Assembly: GCF_005877905.1 (NCBI RefSeq) | Contig: NZ_SWDV01000024.1 | Location: forward strand, 62,001 to 126,000 | DNA from: Pseudomonas nicosulfuronedens | Lineage (GTDB): Bacteria; Pseudomonadota; Gammaproteobacteria; Pseudomonadales; Pseudomonadaceae | DNA: 64,000 bases | Direction: 5' to 3' | Shown: piece by piece, positions 43,426-51,246 of the stretch | Numbering within the stretch: the stretch's first letter is position 1 | Layout: every line of letters begins with the position of its first letter | The notes under the pieces: generated by a model | What the model saw: the letters and a program-made list of their open reading frames with translations, nothing else | The model's database searches: none | What the model was told of the DNA's origin: nothing | Position numbers and translations under genes: made by a program

Positions 43426-43621
43426 TATCGAGCTGGGCGGGGTCTACCTGCCACCACTGGCCCAGGCGCTGCTGCTGGCCCTGCCAATCTTCCTGCTGCT
43501 GGACTGGAGCCTGCGTCGCCTCGGTGTATTGCGCCTGGTCTGGCACGAAGCGCTGTTCGAAGGCGCGCTCTATGCCTGCATCTGCGCAGGCCTGATCCTG
43601 CTCATGGGAGCGCTGCACTGA
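43415..43621 (+). CDS. DUF1656 small membrane protein (AaeX-like)
   Basis: 68 aa. VDIELGGVYLPPLAQALLLALPIFLLLDW and a second helix ALYACICAGLILLMGAL give two membrane segments with the typical DUF1656 N-terminus (DI-LGGVY-PP). It is an accessory of FUSC/HlyD efflux cassettes with unknown mechanism. The start overlaps the FUSC gene by 11 bp and the stop abuts the HlyD ATG directly (TGA-ATG). Confidence 0.88.
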   Translation: MPVDIELGGVYLPPLAQALLLALPIFLLLDWSLRRLGVLRLVWHEALFEGALYACICAGLILLMGALH

Positions 43622-44581
43622 ATGACCAGCCTGCGCAAAGCCCTGCCGCCGCTGATCACCCTGGCCGTGGTCACGCTAGCCCTGATCCTCGGCTACTTCG
43701 CCTGGACCTACTACACGCGCGCGGCCTGGACCCGCGATGCCCGGGTGCGCGCCGACGTGGTGACGCTCTCGGCGGACGTCACCGGACGCATCGTCGAACT
43801 CCGGGTGAAGGACAACCAGCACGTCCGCAAGGGCGAACTGTTGCTGACCATCGACCCGGCGCGCTACGAACTGGCGGTGCTGCACGCCGACCGCGCGGTG
43901 GAGGTCGCCCGCGCCGCACTCGGCCAATCCCAGGCCGCCATCGCTGCCAATCAGGCGCTGTTGCAGCAGCGCCATAGCGAAGAAGTCCGCCGCCGGGCGC
44001 TGAAGGCACGCTCGGCCATCTCCAACGAGGAATGGGAAAAGGCCCAGACCGACGTCACCGTGGCCGAAGCGCAGCTGCTGCGCGAGCAGGCCAACCTGGG
44101 TCTGGCGCAAGCCAATGTGGCCCTCTCCGAAGCGGCACAGAAGCAGGCACGCCTGGACCTTGAGCGCACCCAGGTGGTGGCGCCGGTGAACGGCTACGTG
44201 ACCAACCTGCTGACCCGTGCCGGCGATTACGCCACCGCTGGCCATTCGCTGGTGGCGCTGGTGGACAGCGACTCCTTCTATGTCGGCGGCTACTTCGAGG
44301 AAACCAAGCTGCCGCGCATCCGCGAGGGTGACCGGGTGGACGTGCAACTGATGAGCGGCGAGCGCTTCGACGGACGTGTCGAGAGCATCGCCTTCGCCAT
44401 CACCGACCGCGAGAACGCCCCCGGCGCGCGCCTGCTGGCCAACATCAACCCGAGCTACACCTGGGTGAAACTCGCCCAGCGCATCCCCGTGCGTATTGCC
44501 ATCGACCCGGCCTACCAGGGCCGCGACCGCCTTCGCGCTGGCACCACAGCCACCGTCAGCGTGGTCGAAAGCGCCCGTTAG
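43622..44581 (+). CDS. HlyD/AaeA-type membrane-fusion protein
   Basis: 319 aa. N-terminal anchor at about residues 10-30 (PLITLAVVTLALILGYFAW), then WTRDARVRADVVTLSADVTGRIVEL, a short coiled-coil hairpin and TQVVAPVNGYVTNLLTRAG, with a final barrel (YFEETKLPRI...YTWVKLAQRIPVRIAID). This is close in plan to AaeA. It begins at the base after the DUF1656 stop. The cassette probably exports an aromatic acid; the nearest regulator is the YafC-like LysR gene 104 bp upstream of the pump. Confidence 0.9.
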   Translation: MTSLRKALPPLITLAVVTLALILGYFAWTYYTRAAWTRDARVRADVVTLSADVTGRIVELRVKDNQHVRKGELLLTIDPARYELAVLHADRAVEVARAALGQSQAAIAANQALLQQRHSEEVRRRALKARSAISNEEWEKAQTDVTVAEAQLLREQANLGLAQANVALSEAAQKQARLDLERTQVVAPVNGYVTNLLTRAGDYATAGHSLVALVDSDSFYVGGYFEETKLPRIREGDRVDVQLMSGERFDGRVESIAFAITDRENAPGARLLANINPSYTWVKLAQRIPVRIAIDPAYQGRDRLRAGTTATVSVVESAR

Positions 44582-44716
44582 CCCCGGTCTTCCGATGGGC
44601 AGGGGAACTTTCATCACCGCCCCGTCATCAACCCATCGCGTGATTGTCACCCTCCCGGTGCAGCATGCCTCCAGCTTCCCGCATCCCGCGCGGACGCCTG
44701 CGCACGAGGATGACCC

Positions 44717-45334
44717 TTGCCCCGCCTTCGCCTTCTGGCCGTTTCCCTGCTGACCGGCACCACTCTCGCCCTGGTTGCCTGGCGCTCGCTGCCCACGCCA
44801 CTGGAAGACGTGCCGAGCAGCAGCCTGTTCGCGCAGAACTGGGCCCGTGGCGGAGTCGTCCTGCTGGTGCGCCACATGGAGCGTTGCGACCGATCCACCG
44901 CCGAATGCCTCGGTGCCGCCGACGGCATCACCGCCCGCGCCGCCGCACTGGCCAAGAGCATGGGCGAGAGCATCGGCCGCCTGGGCCTGACCACTACCGA
45001 CATCTACAGCAGCCCGGCCAACCGCACCGTGCAGACCGCCGACCTGATGTTCGACCGCAACGTGGCGCGCCAGGACTGGCTGCTGACCTGCAAGGACGGC
45101 GACCTCGCCGAGCAGATTCGCCAGCACAAGGACGCGCACCGCAACCTGGTGCTGGTCACCCACAGCGAATGCTTCGACCTGCTGCGCGAAAACCTCAAGG
45201 TGCACGAGACCGATACCCCCGAGTACGGCAGCGCCCTGGTGCTGTTCGACGAGAGCGAGCCGAAGCTGCGCATCGCCGGCGAAGTCGAGACCGATGAGTG
45301 GCTGAAGCTGGTGAACTCGCACAACCCGAGCTGA
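44717..45334 (+). CDS. Histidine-phosphatase-family protein, Ais/PmrG-like
   Basis: 205 aa from a TTG start at 44717, supported by GAGGA 6 nt upstream; no in-frame ATG fits. One N-terminal membrane/signal segment (LLAVSLLTGTTLALVAW) precedes VVLLVRHMERCDRSTAECLG, where the usual RHG phosphatase motif is RHM, and YSSPANRTVQTADL and VTHSECF, which carries the second catalytic His. The RHxERCDRS-CL-GIT pattern resembles Ais/PmrG, proposed to remove phosphate from lipopolysaccharide core heptose. Periplasmic location is likely. It stands alone between the efflux operon and the MscS-type gene. Confidence 0.75.
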   Translation: MPRLRLLAVSLLTGTTLALVAWRSLPTPLEDVPSSSLFAQNWARGGVVLLVRHMERCDRSTAECLGAADGITARAAALAKSMGESIGRLGLTTTDIYSSPANRTVQTADLMFDRNVARQDWLLTCKDGDLAEQIRQHKDAHRNLVLVTHSECFDLLRENLKVHETDTPEYGSALVLFDESEPKLRIAGEVETDEWLKLVNSHNPS

Positions 45335-45343
45335 GGCCGCTGC

Positions 45344-45359
45344 CAGAAAGCGCTTTCTG
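45344..45359. promoter_or_regulatory. 16-bp perfect palindrome before the MscS-type gene
   Basis: CAGAAAGCGCTTTCTG is a perfect palindrome 10 bp after the phosphatase stop and 36 bp before the MscS ATG. There is no T-run, so a protein-binding site is more likely than a terminator. Confidence 0.45.
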
Positions 45360-45395
45360 TGCCATCTTCTTGCGATCGCTCCAAGGAGAGGCTCG

Positions 45396-46856
45396 ATGCC
45401 CGCCCTGCTCACTAGCCACCCACTGTTCGCCGCTCCCGTCCTGCTGCTGATCGACCTGCTGCTCTGGCGGCTGGTCGGCGCAGCCCATCCACACTGGCGG
45501 CTGGCAACGCGCGTCCTGTGCTTCCTGCTGTTCAGCCTGCTGCTGTTCAACGCCGGGATGAACCCGCTGCGTGCCGCGCCCTGGCCGGACGATCTGCCCA
45601 GCCACATGGTCGCCACGGCCGTGCAGATAGTCTGGTGGCTGTTCGCCGCGCGTTGCCTGACAGTGGTGCTGGGCTTCCTCCTGGTGCAACGCATCGGCCA
45701 CGGCGGGCGGCTGCTGCAGGACGTCGTCGGCGCGCTGATCTTCCTGGTCGCCATCATCGCTTCCGCCGGCTACGTGCTGGAGCTGCCGGTGAAGGGCCTG
45801 CTGGCCACTTCCGGGGTGGTTGCCATCGTTCTCGGCCTGGCGCTACAGAGCACGCTGAGCGACGTGTTCTCCGGCATCGTGCTGAACACCACCAAGCCCT
45901 ACCAGCTGGACGACTGGATCTCCATCGACGGCATCGAGGGCAAGGTCACCGAGATCGACTGGCGCTCCACCTACCTGCAGACGTCCCAGGGCACACTGGC
46001 CGTGGTGCCCAACTCCCTGGCCGCCAAAGCCAAGGTGCTTAACCTGAGCCGCCCGGCGAACCTCTACGGCGTCAGCGTGAGCCTGACGGTCAGCCCGCAC
46101 ATCCGCCCGCGCAAGGTGGTCGAGGCGCTGGAGCACGCCCTCGGCGGCTGCCGCGCCCTGCTGGCCAATCCCGCACCGGCGGTCAGCGTGCGCAAGTCCG
46201 CGCCCGATGGGGTGGAGTACGAAATGAGCGGCTTCGTCGCCGCCATGGGCGAAAAGCGCGAGGTGCGCAACCAGCTGTTCGACCTCGCCTACCGTCACCT
46301 GCAGGCCGCCGGCATCAACCTGCTGGCCGAGGCCGACGCGCCGATGCGCGAGAGCGCATCGCGGGCGCGGGCGTTGCTGGTGCGCTCGGGCCTGTTCGAC
46401 GCCCTGCGTGACGAAGAGCGCGACGAACTGGCGAAGCGCATGCAGCGCCGCCCGTTCAAGCGCGGCGAAGTACTGCTGGCGCCGGGAGACGTCAGCGACC
46501 GCCTGCTGATCATCGACTCCGGCGTGGTCAGCGTCACCCTGCCCCACGACAACCAAACCATCGAGGCCGGGCGCATGGGGCCGGGCGAAGTCTTCGGCGA
46601 GGCCGGCGTGCTCACGGGCTCCGGGTGGCAGGCGCAGTTCACCGCCATCAGCGACGGCGCCGCCTACTTCATCGACAAGGAAACCCTCGCCCCCTGCATG
46701 GAGGCACGCCAGGAGATCGCAGAGGCCATGGGCCGCCTGCTCGACTTCCGCCAGAAGGCCAGCGCCGCGCTGTTGGTGGAGCAACCCACGGTGGTGCAGC
46801 AACGCGGGCTGATGGCCTGGCTCAAACAGCACGCTGGACGCCGCTACAAGGCCTGA
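45396..46856 (+). CDS. MscS-superfamily channel with C-terminal cNMP-type domain
   Basis: 486 aa. Four N-terminal membrane helices (about 8-30, 38-55, 70-95, 108-130) lead into the pore helix and MscS beta domain (GVVAIVLGLALQSTLSDVFSG, DDWISIDGIEGKVTEIDWRS, VVPNSLAAKAKV; about 130-250). A C-terminal cyclic-nucleotide-binding-type domain spans about 325-450, as in bacterial bCNG channels. In the phosphate-binding cassette FGE is present (400-402), but the position equivalent to the Arg of CRP is Gln412, so normal cAMP/cGMP binding is doubtful. Inner membrane. It is alone, with AAGGAGAGG upstream of the ATG. Confidence 0.87.
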   Translation: MPALLTSHPLFAAPVLLLIDLLLWRLVGAAHPHWRLATRVLCFLLFSLLLFNAGMNPLRAAPWPDDLPSHMVATAVQIVWWLFAARCLTVVLGFLLVQRIGHGGRLLQDVVGALIFLVAIIASAGYVLELPVKGLLATSGVVAIVLGLALQSTLSDVFSGIVLNTTKPYQLDDWISIDGIEGKVTEIDWRSTYLQTSQGTLAVVPNSLAAKAKVLNLSRPANLYGVSVSLTVSPHIRPRKVVEALEHALGGCRALLANPAPAVSVRKSAPDGVEYEMSGFVAAMGEKREVRNQLFDLAYRHLQAAGINLLAEADAPMRESASRARALLVRSGLFDALRDEERDELAKRMQRRPFKRGEVLLAPGDVSDRLLIIDSGVVSVTLPHDNQTIEAGRMGPGEVFGEAGVLTGSGWQAQFTAISDGAAYFIDKETLAPCMEARQEIAEAMGRLLDFRQKASAALLVEQPTVVQQRGLMAWLKQHAGRRYKA

Positions 46857-46886
46857 CTCTATTGCAACAGATCAGGCCTTGCGGGA

Positions 46887-47240
46887 TCAGGCGCTGACTT
46901 CCTGCAGGCAATCCAGCGGTACCCAGCCGGCGTCGCCGCCCGAGCGCACACACCAGAGCCAACCGCCCAGCTCGCGGCCGCCTTCGAGCCGCTCGCCCAC
47001 CTCCACGTCGAGCTCGCGTGCGGTGTAGTCCTCCATCGCCACCCCGGCGCCCGGCGCGGTCATGTTGAAGACCTGCGCCGGCACCCAACCCTCGCGCTGG
47101 CCGGGCGTCGAGCAGAAGTACCAGTCTTCCCAGCCCTCGGCGCCTTCGTAGCGCTCACCGACGAACAACGGCGCGCCCTTGGCGAAGGTGATGGGCGCGG
47201 GGTATTCGCTGCGGTGGCGTTGAATCACTTCGTAGTGCAT
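46887..47240 (-). CDS. Small protein with two SH3-like repeats
   Basis: 117 aa. Two tandem variant SH3 units are visible: residues about 18-58 (ITFAKGAPLFVGERYEGAEG, W-DWYFCSTPGQREGWVP) and about 66-113 (MEDYTARELDVEVGERLEGG, WLWCVRSGGDAGWVPLDCL). Both end in the GWVP signature of SH3 folds. No signal peptide, so cytosolic. This type is annotated as an SH3/ligand-binding protein with no proven role. Its gene is 31 bp from the convergent MscS-type gene and follows the 2OG-Fe oxygenase on the same strand by 39 bp. Confidence 0.8.
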   Translation of the reverse strand: MHYEVIQRHRSEYPAPITFAKGAPLFVGERYEGAEGWEDWYFCSTPGQREGWVPAQVFNMTAPGAGVAMEDYTARELDVEVGERLEGGRELGGWLWCVRSGGDAGWVPLDCLQEVSA

Positions 47241-47279
47241 GTCGATCTCCCGGTTCCCTGGACCGATCCATGCTACTCC

Positions 47280-47999
47280 TCACAAAGCGTCATGGAAGAT
47301 CACCCCGAGGGTGAAGCGCTCGCCGGTCTGCACACGACTGACACCGTGGCGCAGGTTGACCCGGTGATAGCCGCGCACGCCCCGCACCGGGCGCTGGGCG
47401 ACGGCGAACACCACCGCGTCGCAGTGCTGCAACGGCACAACGGTCGCCCGCGACTGCAGGCGCGGGCGCTGCTCGGTGAGGACGAATTCGCCACCCGCGA
47501 ACTCTTCACCAGGCTGGGACAGCAGGATCGCCACCTGCAGTGGGAATGCCAGCTCCCCGTAGAGGTCCTGGTGCAGGCAGTTGTAGTCGCCGGCGCGGTA
47601 GCGCAGCAGCAAGGGAGTCGGCCGTCGCTGGCCGCCAGCGTGGCACTGGTCGAGGAAGCTGGCGTGGTCGGGCGGGTATTCAATGCCTGTGCCCATGCGC
47701 TCCTGCCAGGTATTGGCGATGGTGCGCAACGGCGGATAGAAGCCTTCGCGTAGCTCCTGCAGCGGCGCCGGCAAGGGATAGGCGAAATAGCGGTACTCGC
47801 CCAGGCCGAAATTGTGCCGGGCCATCACCACGCGGCTGCGAAAGGGTCCGTTCTGGTCGTAGAGCGCGCGGAGCGTCTCGCACTGCGCCCTGTCCAGCAG
47901 GCCGGGGATCAGTGCGTGTCCGTCAGCGTCGAGTTGCCGGGCCAGCGCCGGCCAATCGAGGGCGGAGATCAGGTCGACGAGGCTTCGTGTGGAGGTCAT
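47280..47999 (-). CDS. 2-oxoglutarate/Fe(II)-dependent oxygenase (P4H-like)
   Basis: 239 aa. The double-stranded beta-helix core carries the iron ligands His-x-Asp in YNCLHQDLYGELAFPLQ (about residues 145-160) and the distal His plus the 2-oxoglutarate-binding Arg in RGYHRVNLRHGVSRVQTGERFTLG (about 210-235). It hydroxylates an unknown substrate, perhaps a protein side chain, with an N-terminal helical part (LIPGLLDRAQCETLRALYD) similar to prolyl-4-hydroxylase-like proteins. It is probably in one transcript with the SH3 gene, 39 bp downstream. Confidence 0.83.
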   Translation of the reverse strand: MTSTRSLVDLISALDWPALARQLDADGHALIPGLLDRAQCETLRALYDQNGPFRSRVVMARHNFGLGEYRYFAYPLPAPLQELREGFYPPLRTIANTWQERMGTGIEYPPDHASFLDQCHAGGQRRPTPLLLRYRAGDYNCLHQDLYGELAFPLQVAILLSQPGEEFAGGEFVLTEQRPRLQSRATVVPLQHCDAVVFAVAQRPVRGVRGYHRVNLRHGVSRVQTGERFTLGVIFHDAL

Positions 48000-48151
48000 G
48001 GCAGCGGCCCGTAAAGACTATGCCTCAGTCTAGGGTCGCCCCTTGATCCGCCGCACCCCGAGCCCGGCTTTCAAACTTGCCCTGCAGGAGCAGGCCGTGC
48101 TCGCGATCGCTTCCATGGGGCCCCTGTCGGTGAATGCCTCCGGTAAACCGG

Positions 48152-48799
48152 TTACTCCGGGCGCAACTGCAACGGATCGACCAGCCCGGCCGCGATCGCC
48201 ATGCCCACCAGATCGGACAAGGTCCCGGCCTGCATGCGCTTCATCACCCGCGCACGGTAGAGGTCCACGGTCTTGACGCTGATGTCCAGCTGCTCGGCCA
48301 CTTCGCGGCTGGTGTAGCCGCGCACCAGCGGCAGGAACACGTCACGCTCGCGAGGCGTCAGGGCTGCCAGGCGCTCCTCCAGCTCGCCCAGCCCGGACCG
48401 CGAGGCACGCTGGTGCTCGCGGGAACTGAGCGCCTGCTGCACGCTGTCCAGCAGCAGTTGCTCGTTGTAGGGTTTCTCGATGAAATCCACCGCGCCGGCC
48501 TTGAAGGCACGGATGACGATGGGCACGTCGGCGTGGCCGCTGACGAAGATCACCGGCAGTTCCAGACCGCGCCGGCGCATTTCTTCCTGTACTGCCAGGC
48601 CGCCCAGACCGGGCATGCGTACGTCGAGCAACACACAGGCGTGGGCATCGTTCGGGCAGGCGTCAAGGAACTCGCGGCCGCTGGTGAATGGCCGCGCCTT
48701 CAGGCCGACCGACTCCAGCAGCCAGACGGTCGAGTCGAGCATCCGCTGGTCGTCATCCACCACATACACCACCGCCGTTTCCATCACTGTCTCCGTCAT
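48152..48799 (-). CDS. FixJ-type response regulator (REC + LuxR HTH)
   Basis: 215 aa. Receiver domain residues about 8-125 with acidic pocket VVDDD (14-17), phospho-acceptor Asp59 in CVLLDVRMPGLGG, and the Lys in FIEKPY. A LuxR/FixJ HTH follows (LTPRERDVFLPLVRGYTSREVAEQLDISVKTVDLYRAR) at about 150-190. The ATG at 48799 overlaps the stop of the kinase gene (TAATGA), so regulator and kinase are coupled. A second ATG five codons later is possible. It probably activates the divergent acyl-CoA ligase/dehydrogenase genes. No terminator is seen in the 152 bp downstream, where a decayed REP-like GAGC...GCTCGCG lies (48082-48108). Confidence 0.88.
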   Translation of the reverse strand: MTETVMETAVVYVVDDDQRMLDSTVWLLESVGLKARPFTSGREFLDACPNDAHACVLLDVRMPGLGGLAVQEEMRRRGLELPVIFVSGHADVPIVIRAFKAGAVDFIEKPYNEQLLLDSVQQALSSREHQRASRSGLGELEERLAALTPRERDVFLPLVRGYTSREVAEQLDISVKTVDLYRARVMKRMQAGTLSDLVGMAIAAGLVDPLQLRPE

Positions 48800-51042
48800 T
48801 ATTCGGTTTTCCCTGCGGGCAGCCGGCACTCCAGGCGCAGGCCGCCGGTTGGCGCCGCCACGGCCTCCAGCGTGCCGCCAAAGCCTTCGACGATGCCACG
48901 ACTCATGGACAGCCCCAACCCCAGGCCTTCGGGCTTGCTGGTGAAGAACGGCGTGAACATCTGCTCCAACGCCGCCGGACTGGCCCCCGGCCCTTCGTCT
49001 TCCACCCAGACGCAGAGCTGCCCGTCACTGTCGCGGCGGCTGCCGATGCGCACCTTCGAGGGCTCGCCGGCATGGCGCTCGCGGTTGGCCTCGACGGCGT
49101 TGCGCAACAGGTTGAGGAACACCTGTTCCAGCAACACGCGGTCGGCGTAGACGGGCGCCAGATTGTCGGTGAACGCCTCGCCGATGGCCACCTTCGCGCT
49201 GGCCGCTTCCCAGGCGCACAGGCCCAGCGCAGCGCGCGCCACCTGGTTCAGGTCCAGCGCCTGCATGCGCCGCTGCCCCTTGCGCAGGAAGGCCCGCAGG
49301 CGGCGGATCACTTCCGAGGCATGGGCGGTGTGCTCGACGATCTGCGCCAGTCCCTGGGCCACACGCTGTGCGGCTTCCGGCTGGCTGTCGAGGGATTTCA
49401 GGTAGCGCTGGCTGGCGCTGGCGTAGTTCATCACCGCGGCCAGCGGCTGGTTCATCTCGTGGGCAATACCCGAAGCCAGTTCGCCCAGGGTCACCAGGCG
49501 CGCGGTATGCGCCAGTTCGTCCTGATGCCGGCGTTGCTGGTTCTCGCGCAGTTCGCGTTCGGTCATGTCACGGGCCACCAGCGAGTAGTAGCACTCGCCG
49601 CCTGCTGCGTTGTGCGCCAGCAGGACCAGCGACAACGGCGCGCCATCGCGGCCGCGCAGGCGGCCTTCGGCGCTCCAGACGCCGCTGCGCCGTGCGCTCT
49701 CCCAGCCCTCTTGTTCCAACTGCTCCAGCAGACCATCGTCCAGCACCTGCGCAGCGGACGCAGGCAGAGCCTCGCCGTCCAGCCCCAGGGCACGACGCGC
49801 CGACGGATTGAGGTAGGTGACGCGTCCGCCCGGATCGACGAACAGCACCAGGTCGGTATTGGCCTCGACCACTTCGGCCAGGCGCCGCAAGCCTTCCTCG
49901 GCCTGCACCCGGGCGGTGATGTCGCGGGACACGCTGACCACTTCCATCACATGGCCGGTATAGGTCTCGCGAATGGCGCGGCTGGCGGTCTCGAACCACA
50001 GGTAATGGCCGTCGCGGTGGCGCAAGCGGTAGGTCAGGGTCACGTAGCCGTCCTGCACCAGGGCATCACGGGTACGTTCGGCGACCCGCTGGCGGTCCTG
50101 TTCGTGCAGCAGCGGCAGCAACTCCCTGCCGCGCAGCTCTTCCGGCCAGTAGCCGAGCAGCGTCCAGGAGGCCGGCGAGACGTCGAGCAGCCGGCCGTCG
50201 AGGGTGCGACGGGAAATCAGGTCGGTGGTGTTCTCGATGATCTGCCGGTACAGCCGGCTGGCTCGCGCCGCCTCACGCTGTTCCCGCAGCGACGCGGTGA
50301 CCTCGCGGCCATGCACCAGCACCTGCCGCTCGCCGGGCATCGGCACGAAGGTCCAGAGAAACTGCCGGCCTTCGCGCTCGCCGGTCACCTCGTGCACCGC
50401 CCGCCCCTGTTCCAGGCAGGTGCGCAGCAATTGCGCATGGTTGCTGGGCAGCAGGTCGCGCGGCTCGCTGCCGGGGAAGTCGGCGAGCAACTGGCGCAGG
50501 GACTGGTTGCAATCCACCAGCACGTCCGCCTCGTCCAGCACCAGCGCTGGCTGCGGATCAGCACTGAGCAGCGGCGCCGTACGCCGCGCCTGATACGCCA
50601 GGGCAAGCACTTCCCCGAGCAGCTCGCCGACCCAGCCGAGCCAATCCTCGGCGTCCGCATCGGCACTTTCCACCAGCAGCAACCCCGGCGCTTCGGCCCG
50701 CAACGGCAGGACCAGCGCCAGCCCCTGGCTCCAGCCGGCGCGGCGCAGGCGGCCGCTGAGCCAGCACGGTACGTCGAGCAATTCGCCGAGCGACAAGCGT
50801 TCACGCTTGCCCAGCCCCCCGAGCAGCGCCAGGTCGTTGGCCTGCAAAGGGTCACCACTGCCCGGCGGCAGGCGCGAGGCACCGGCCAGGGCTTCGAAGC
50901 TCTGGCTGCGCGCTTGCCATTCGACATAGAGCACACGGGACACACCGTCTCGCTCGAGACAAAGCCGTTGCAGGGTGTCCGCCTGCACGGCGACGGGAGC
51001 TTGTTCGCGGACCAGGCGCACCAGGGTATTCAGCTCGGACAT
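48799..51042 (-). CDS. Cytosolic PAS-domain sensor histidine kinase
   Basis: 747 aa without membrane helices. An N-terminal GAF-like region (about 1-165) is followed by three PAS units (about 170-260, 275-395 with PAC-like VSVSRDITARVQAEE, 400-515). The dimerisation domain has the H-box GELASGIAHEMNQPLAAVM, with the phospho-acceptor His near 535. A HATPase domain closes it with FLNLLRNAVEANRE (N box), VWVEDEGPGA and GLGLGLSMSRGIVEGFGG. It should sense an intracellular signal such as a metabolite or redox state. Its start is uncertain (51042 or 51066); neither has a good ribosome site. Confidence 0.87.
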   Translation of the reverse strand: MSELNTLVRLVREQAPVAVQADTLQRLCLERDGVSRVLYVEWQARSQSFEALAGASRLPPGSGDPLQANDLALLGGLGKRERLSLGELLDVPCWLSGRLRRAGWSQGLALVLPLRAEAPGLLLVESADADAEDWLGWVGELLGEVLALAYQARRTAPLLSADPQPALVLDEADVLVDCNQSLRQLLADFPGSEPRDLLPSNHAQLLRTCLEQGRAVHEVTGEREGRQFLWTFVPMPGERQVLVHGREVTASLREQREAARASRLYRQIIENTTDLISRRTLDGRLLDVSPASWTLLGYWPEELRGRELLPLLHEQDRQRVAERTRDALVQDGYVTLTYRLRHRDGHYLWFETASRAIRETYTGHVMEVVSVSRDITARVQAEEGLRRLAEVVEANTDLVLFVDPGGRVTYLNPSARRALGLDGEALPASAAQVLDDGLLEQLEQEGWESARRSGVWSAEGRLRGRDGAPLSLVLLAHNAAGGECYYSLVARDMTERELRENQQRRHQDELAHTARLVTLGELASGIAHEMNQPLAAVMNYASASQRYLKSLDSQPEAAQRVAQGLAQIVEHTAHASEVIRRLRAFLRKGQRRMQALDLNQVARAALGLCAWEAASAKVAIGEAFTDNLAPVYADRVLLEQVFLNLLRNAVEANRERHAGEPSKVRIGSRRDSDGQLCVWVEDEGPGASPAALEQMFTPFFTSKPEGLGLGLSMSRGIVEGFGGTLEAVAAPTGGLRLECRLPAGKTE

Positions 51043-51246
51043 GGAGGAGGCTCGAAGGCACTTCAATTGAATATAGTAGTTATACCATACACCTTAGGTT
51101 TAACTTCCATATCCAATTCGACATTGCTATAAAACTCCGCAATGACCGGGCGACAGCCTGACGCACCGGTCACGACCCGCCTGCTGCCAAGCGCTCCACG
51201 GGTCACAACAGAACAATGAGCTAACAATCAGCCACAGGGTGTCCAC

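Noticed and set aside
43676-45757. 693-codon minus-strand open frame
   Set aside because: It spans the HlyD, phosphatase and MscS genes of the plus strand and shows no recognised domain; it is an antisense artefact of GC-rich codons.
48082-48108. A sixth REP element
   Set aside because: Only a partial core (GGAGC...GTGCTCGCG) remains and it has no inverted partner; it is noted as decayed.
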